Source: Deltaproteobacteria bacterium (GTDB lineage: Bacteria; Bdellovibrionota; UBA1018; UBA923). From it: DNA of 5,250 nucleotides. The DNA is taken from positions 1-5,250 of the forward strand of contig JACQAW010000263.1 in assembly GCA_016194725.1 (NCBI GenBank), in the 5' to 3' direction. The position numbers and the translations under genes were made by a program. The notes under the pieces were generated by a model. It ran no database searches. It saw only the letters and a program-made list of their open reading frames with translations, and was not told the origin of the DNA. This document shows positions 5,132 to 5,250 of the stretch, in pieces (the first letter of the stretch is position 1; each line of letters opens with the position of its first letter).

Positions 5132-5166
5132 AGGCCGGAGTCACCCCGCGTGATTCCGGCCTTTTT
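5132..5166 (+). terminator. Rho-independent terminator after the S8 protease
   Basis: AGGCCGGA (5132-5139) pairs perfectly with TCCGGCCT (5155-5162). The stem extends inward by G-T, T-A, C-G and A-T pairs to 12 bp around the loop CCCCGCG (5144-5150), and TTTTT (5162-5166) follows. It lies 31 bases after the protease stop. In the opposite direction the tail is only CTCTTCAC, so termination of minus-strand transcripts would be weaker. Confidence 0.93.
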
Positions 5167-5175
5167 GTATTTTGG

Positions 5176-5250
5176 TTACTGAACCTTGCTGCTCAGCGCT
5201 CGCAGGCGCGCGATACTGGAATGGCAGCTGGCTCCGCCGTATTCCACCAG
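5176..5250 (-). CDS. Possible C-terminal end of an unidentified gene (runs off the window)
   Basis: On the minus strand a frame is open from the window edge to TAA at 5178-5176, reading LVEYGGASCHSSIARLRALSSKVQ (24 residues). A gene here would converge on the protease and end just beyond the hairpin at 5132-5166, a common arrangement. The segment is too short to identify, and at least one other minus-strand frame is also open across it, so the call is tentative. No plus-strand gene start is evident between the terminator and the edge. Confidence 0.35.
   Translation of the reverse strand: MVEYGGASCHSSIARLRALSSKVQ

Noticed and set aside
1..5250. Search for CRISPR arrays, tRNA/rRNA genes, insertion sequences, attachment sites and toxin-antitoxin pairs
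   Set aside because: No regularly spaced repeats, cloverleaf-like segments, transposase motifs or terminal inverted repeats were seen by eye.

Overview
The window carries the end of a division-gene (dcw-type) cluster followed by a stretch with two damaged genes. The organism is a Gram-negative-like bacterium of moderately high GC. The FtsA/FtsZ sequence style and the secreted I9-S8 protease would fit a deltaproteobacterial or Bdellovibrionota-like lineage. That placement is only an impression; no rRNA or other strong marker is present.

Layout: (1) 1-645 (+) is the C-terminal half of ftsA, ending in its membrane-targeting helix. (2) 685-2343 (+) is ftsZ, complete, with an unusually long Ala/Pro/Val-rich linker before the conserved tail peptide. 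(3) 2340-2999 (-) is an OmpR/PhoB-type winged-helix regulator. Its receiver domain has lost every canonical phosphorylation residue. It converges on ftsZ so tightly that the two stop codons share one TTAA. (4) 3081-3732 (-) is a FabG-like short-chain reductase broken by an internal out-of-frame deletion of roughly 35 codons near 3620. (5) 3733-3935 is a divergent promoter region. (6) 3936-5101 (+) is a secreted subtilisin-family (S8) protease with an I9 propeptide. It too is interrupted by an apparent out-of-frame internal deletion, near 4275-4298, at the junction of propeptide and catalytic domain. (7) 5132-5166 is a strong intrinsic terminator. (8) 5176-5250 (-) may be the last codons of another, unidentified gene.

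How the parts relate: FtsA anchors FtsZ to the membrane through the FtsZ tail, so the first two genes form one functional unit. The regulator's position tail-to-tail with ftsZ, and its non-phosphorylatable receiver, make it the most biologically interesting gene here, although no target can be read from the sequence. The two broken genes are adjacent and divergent and have similar lesions, which points either to recent gene decay or to an assembly problem. I did not find a clearly new multi-gene system in this window.
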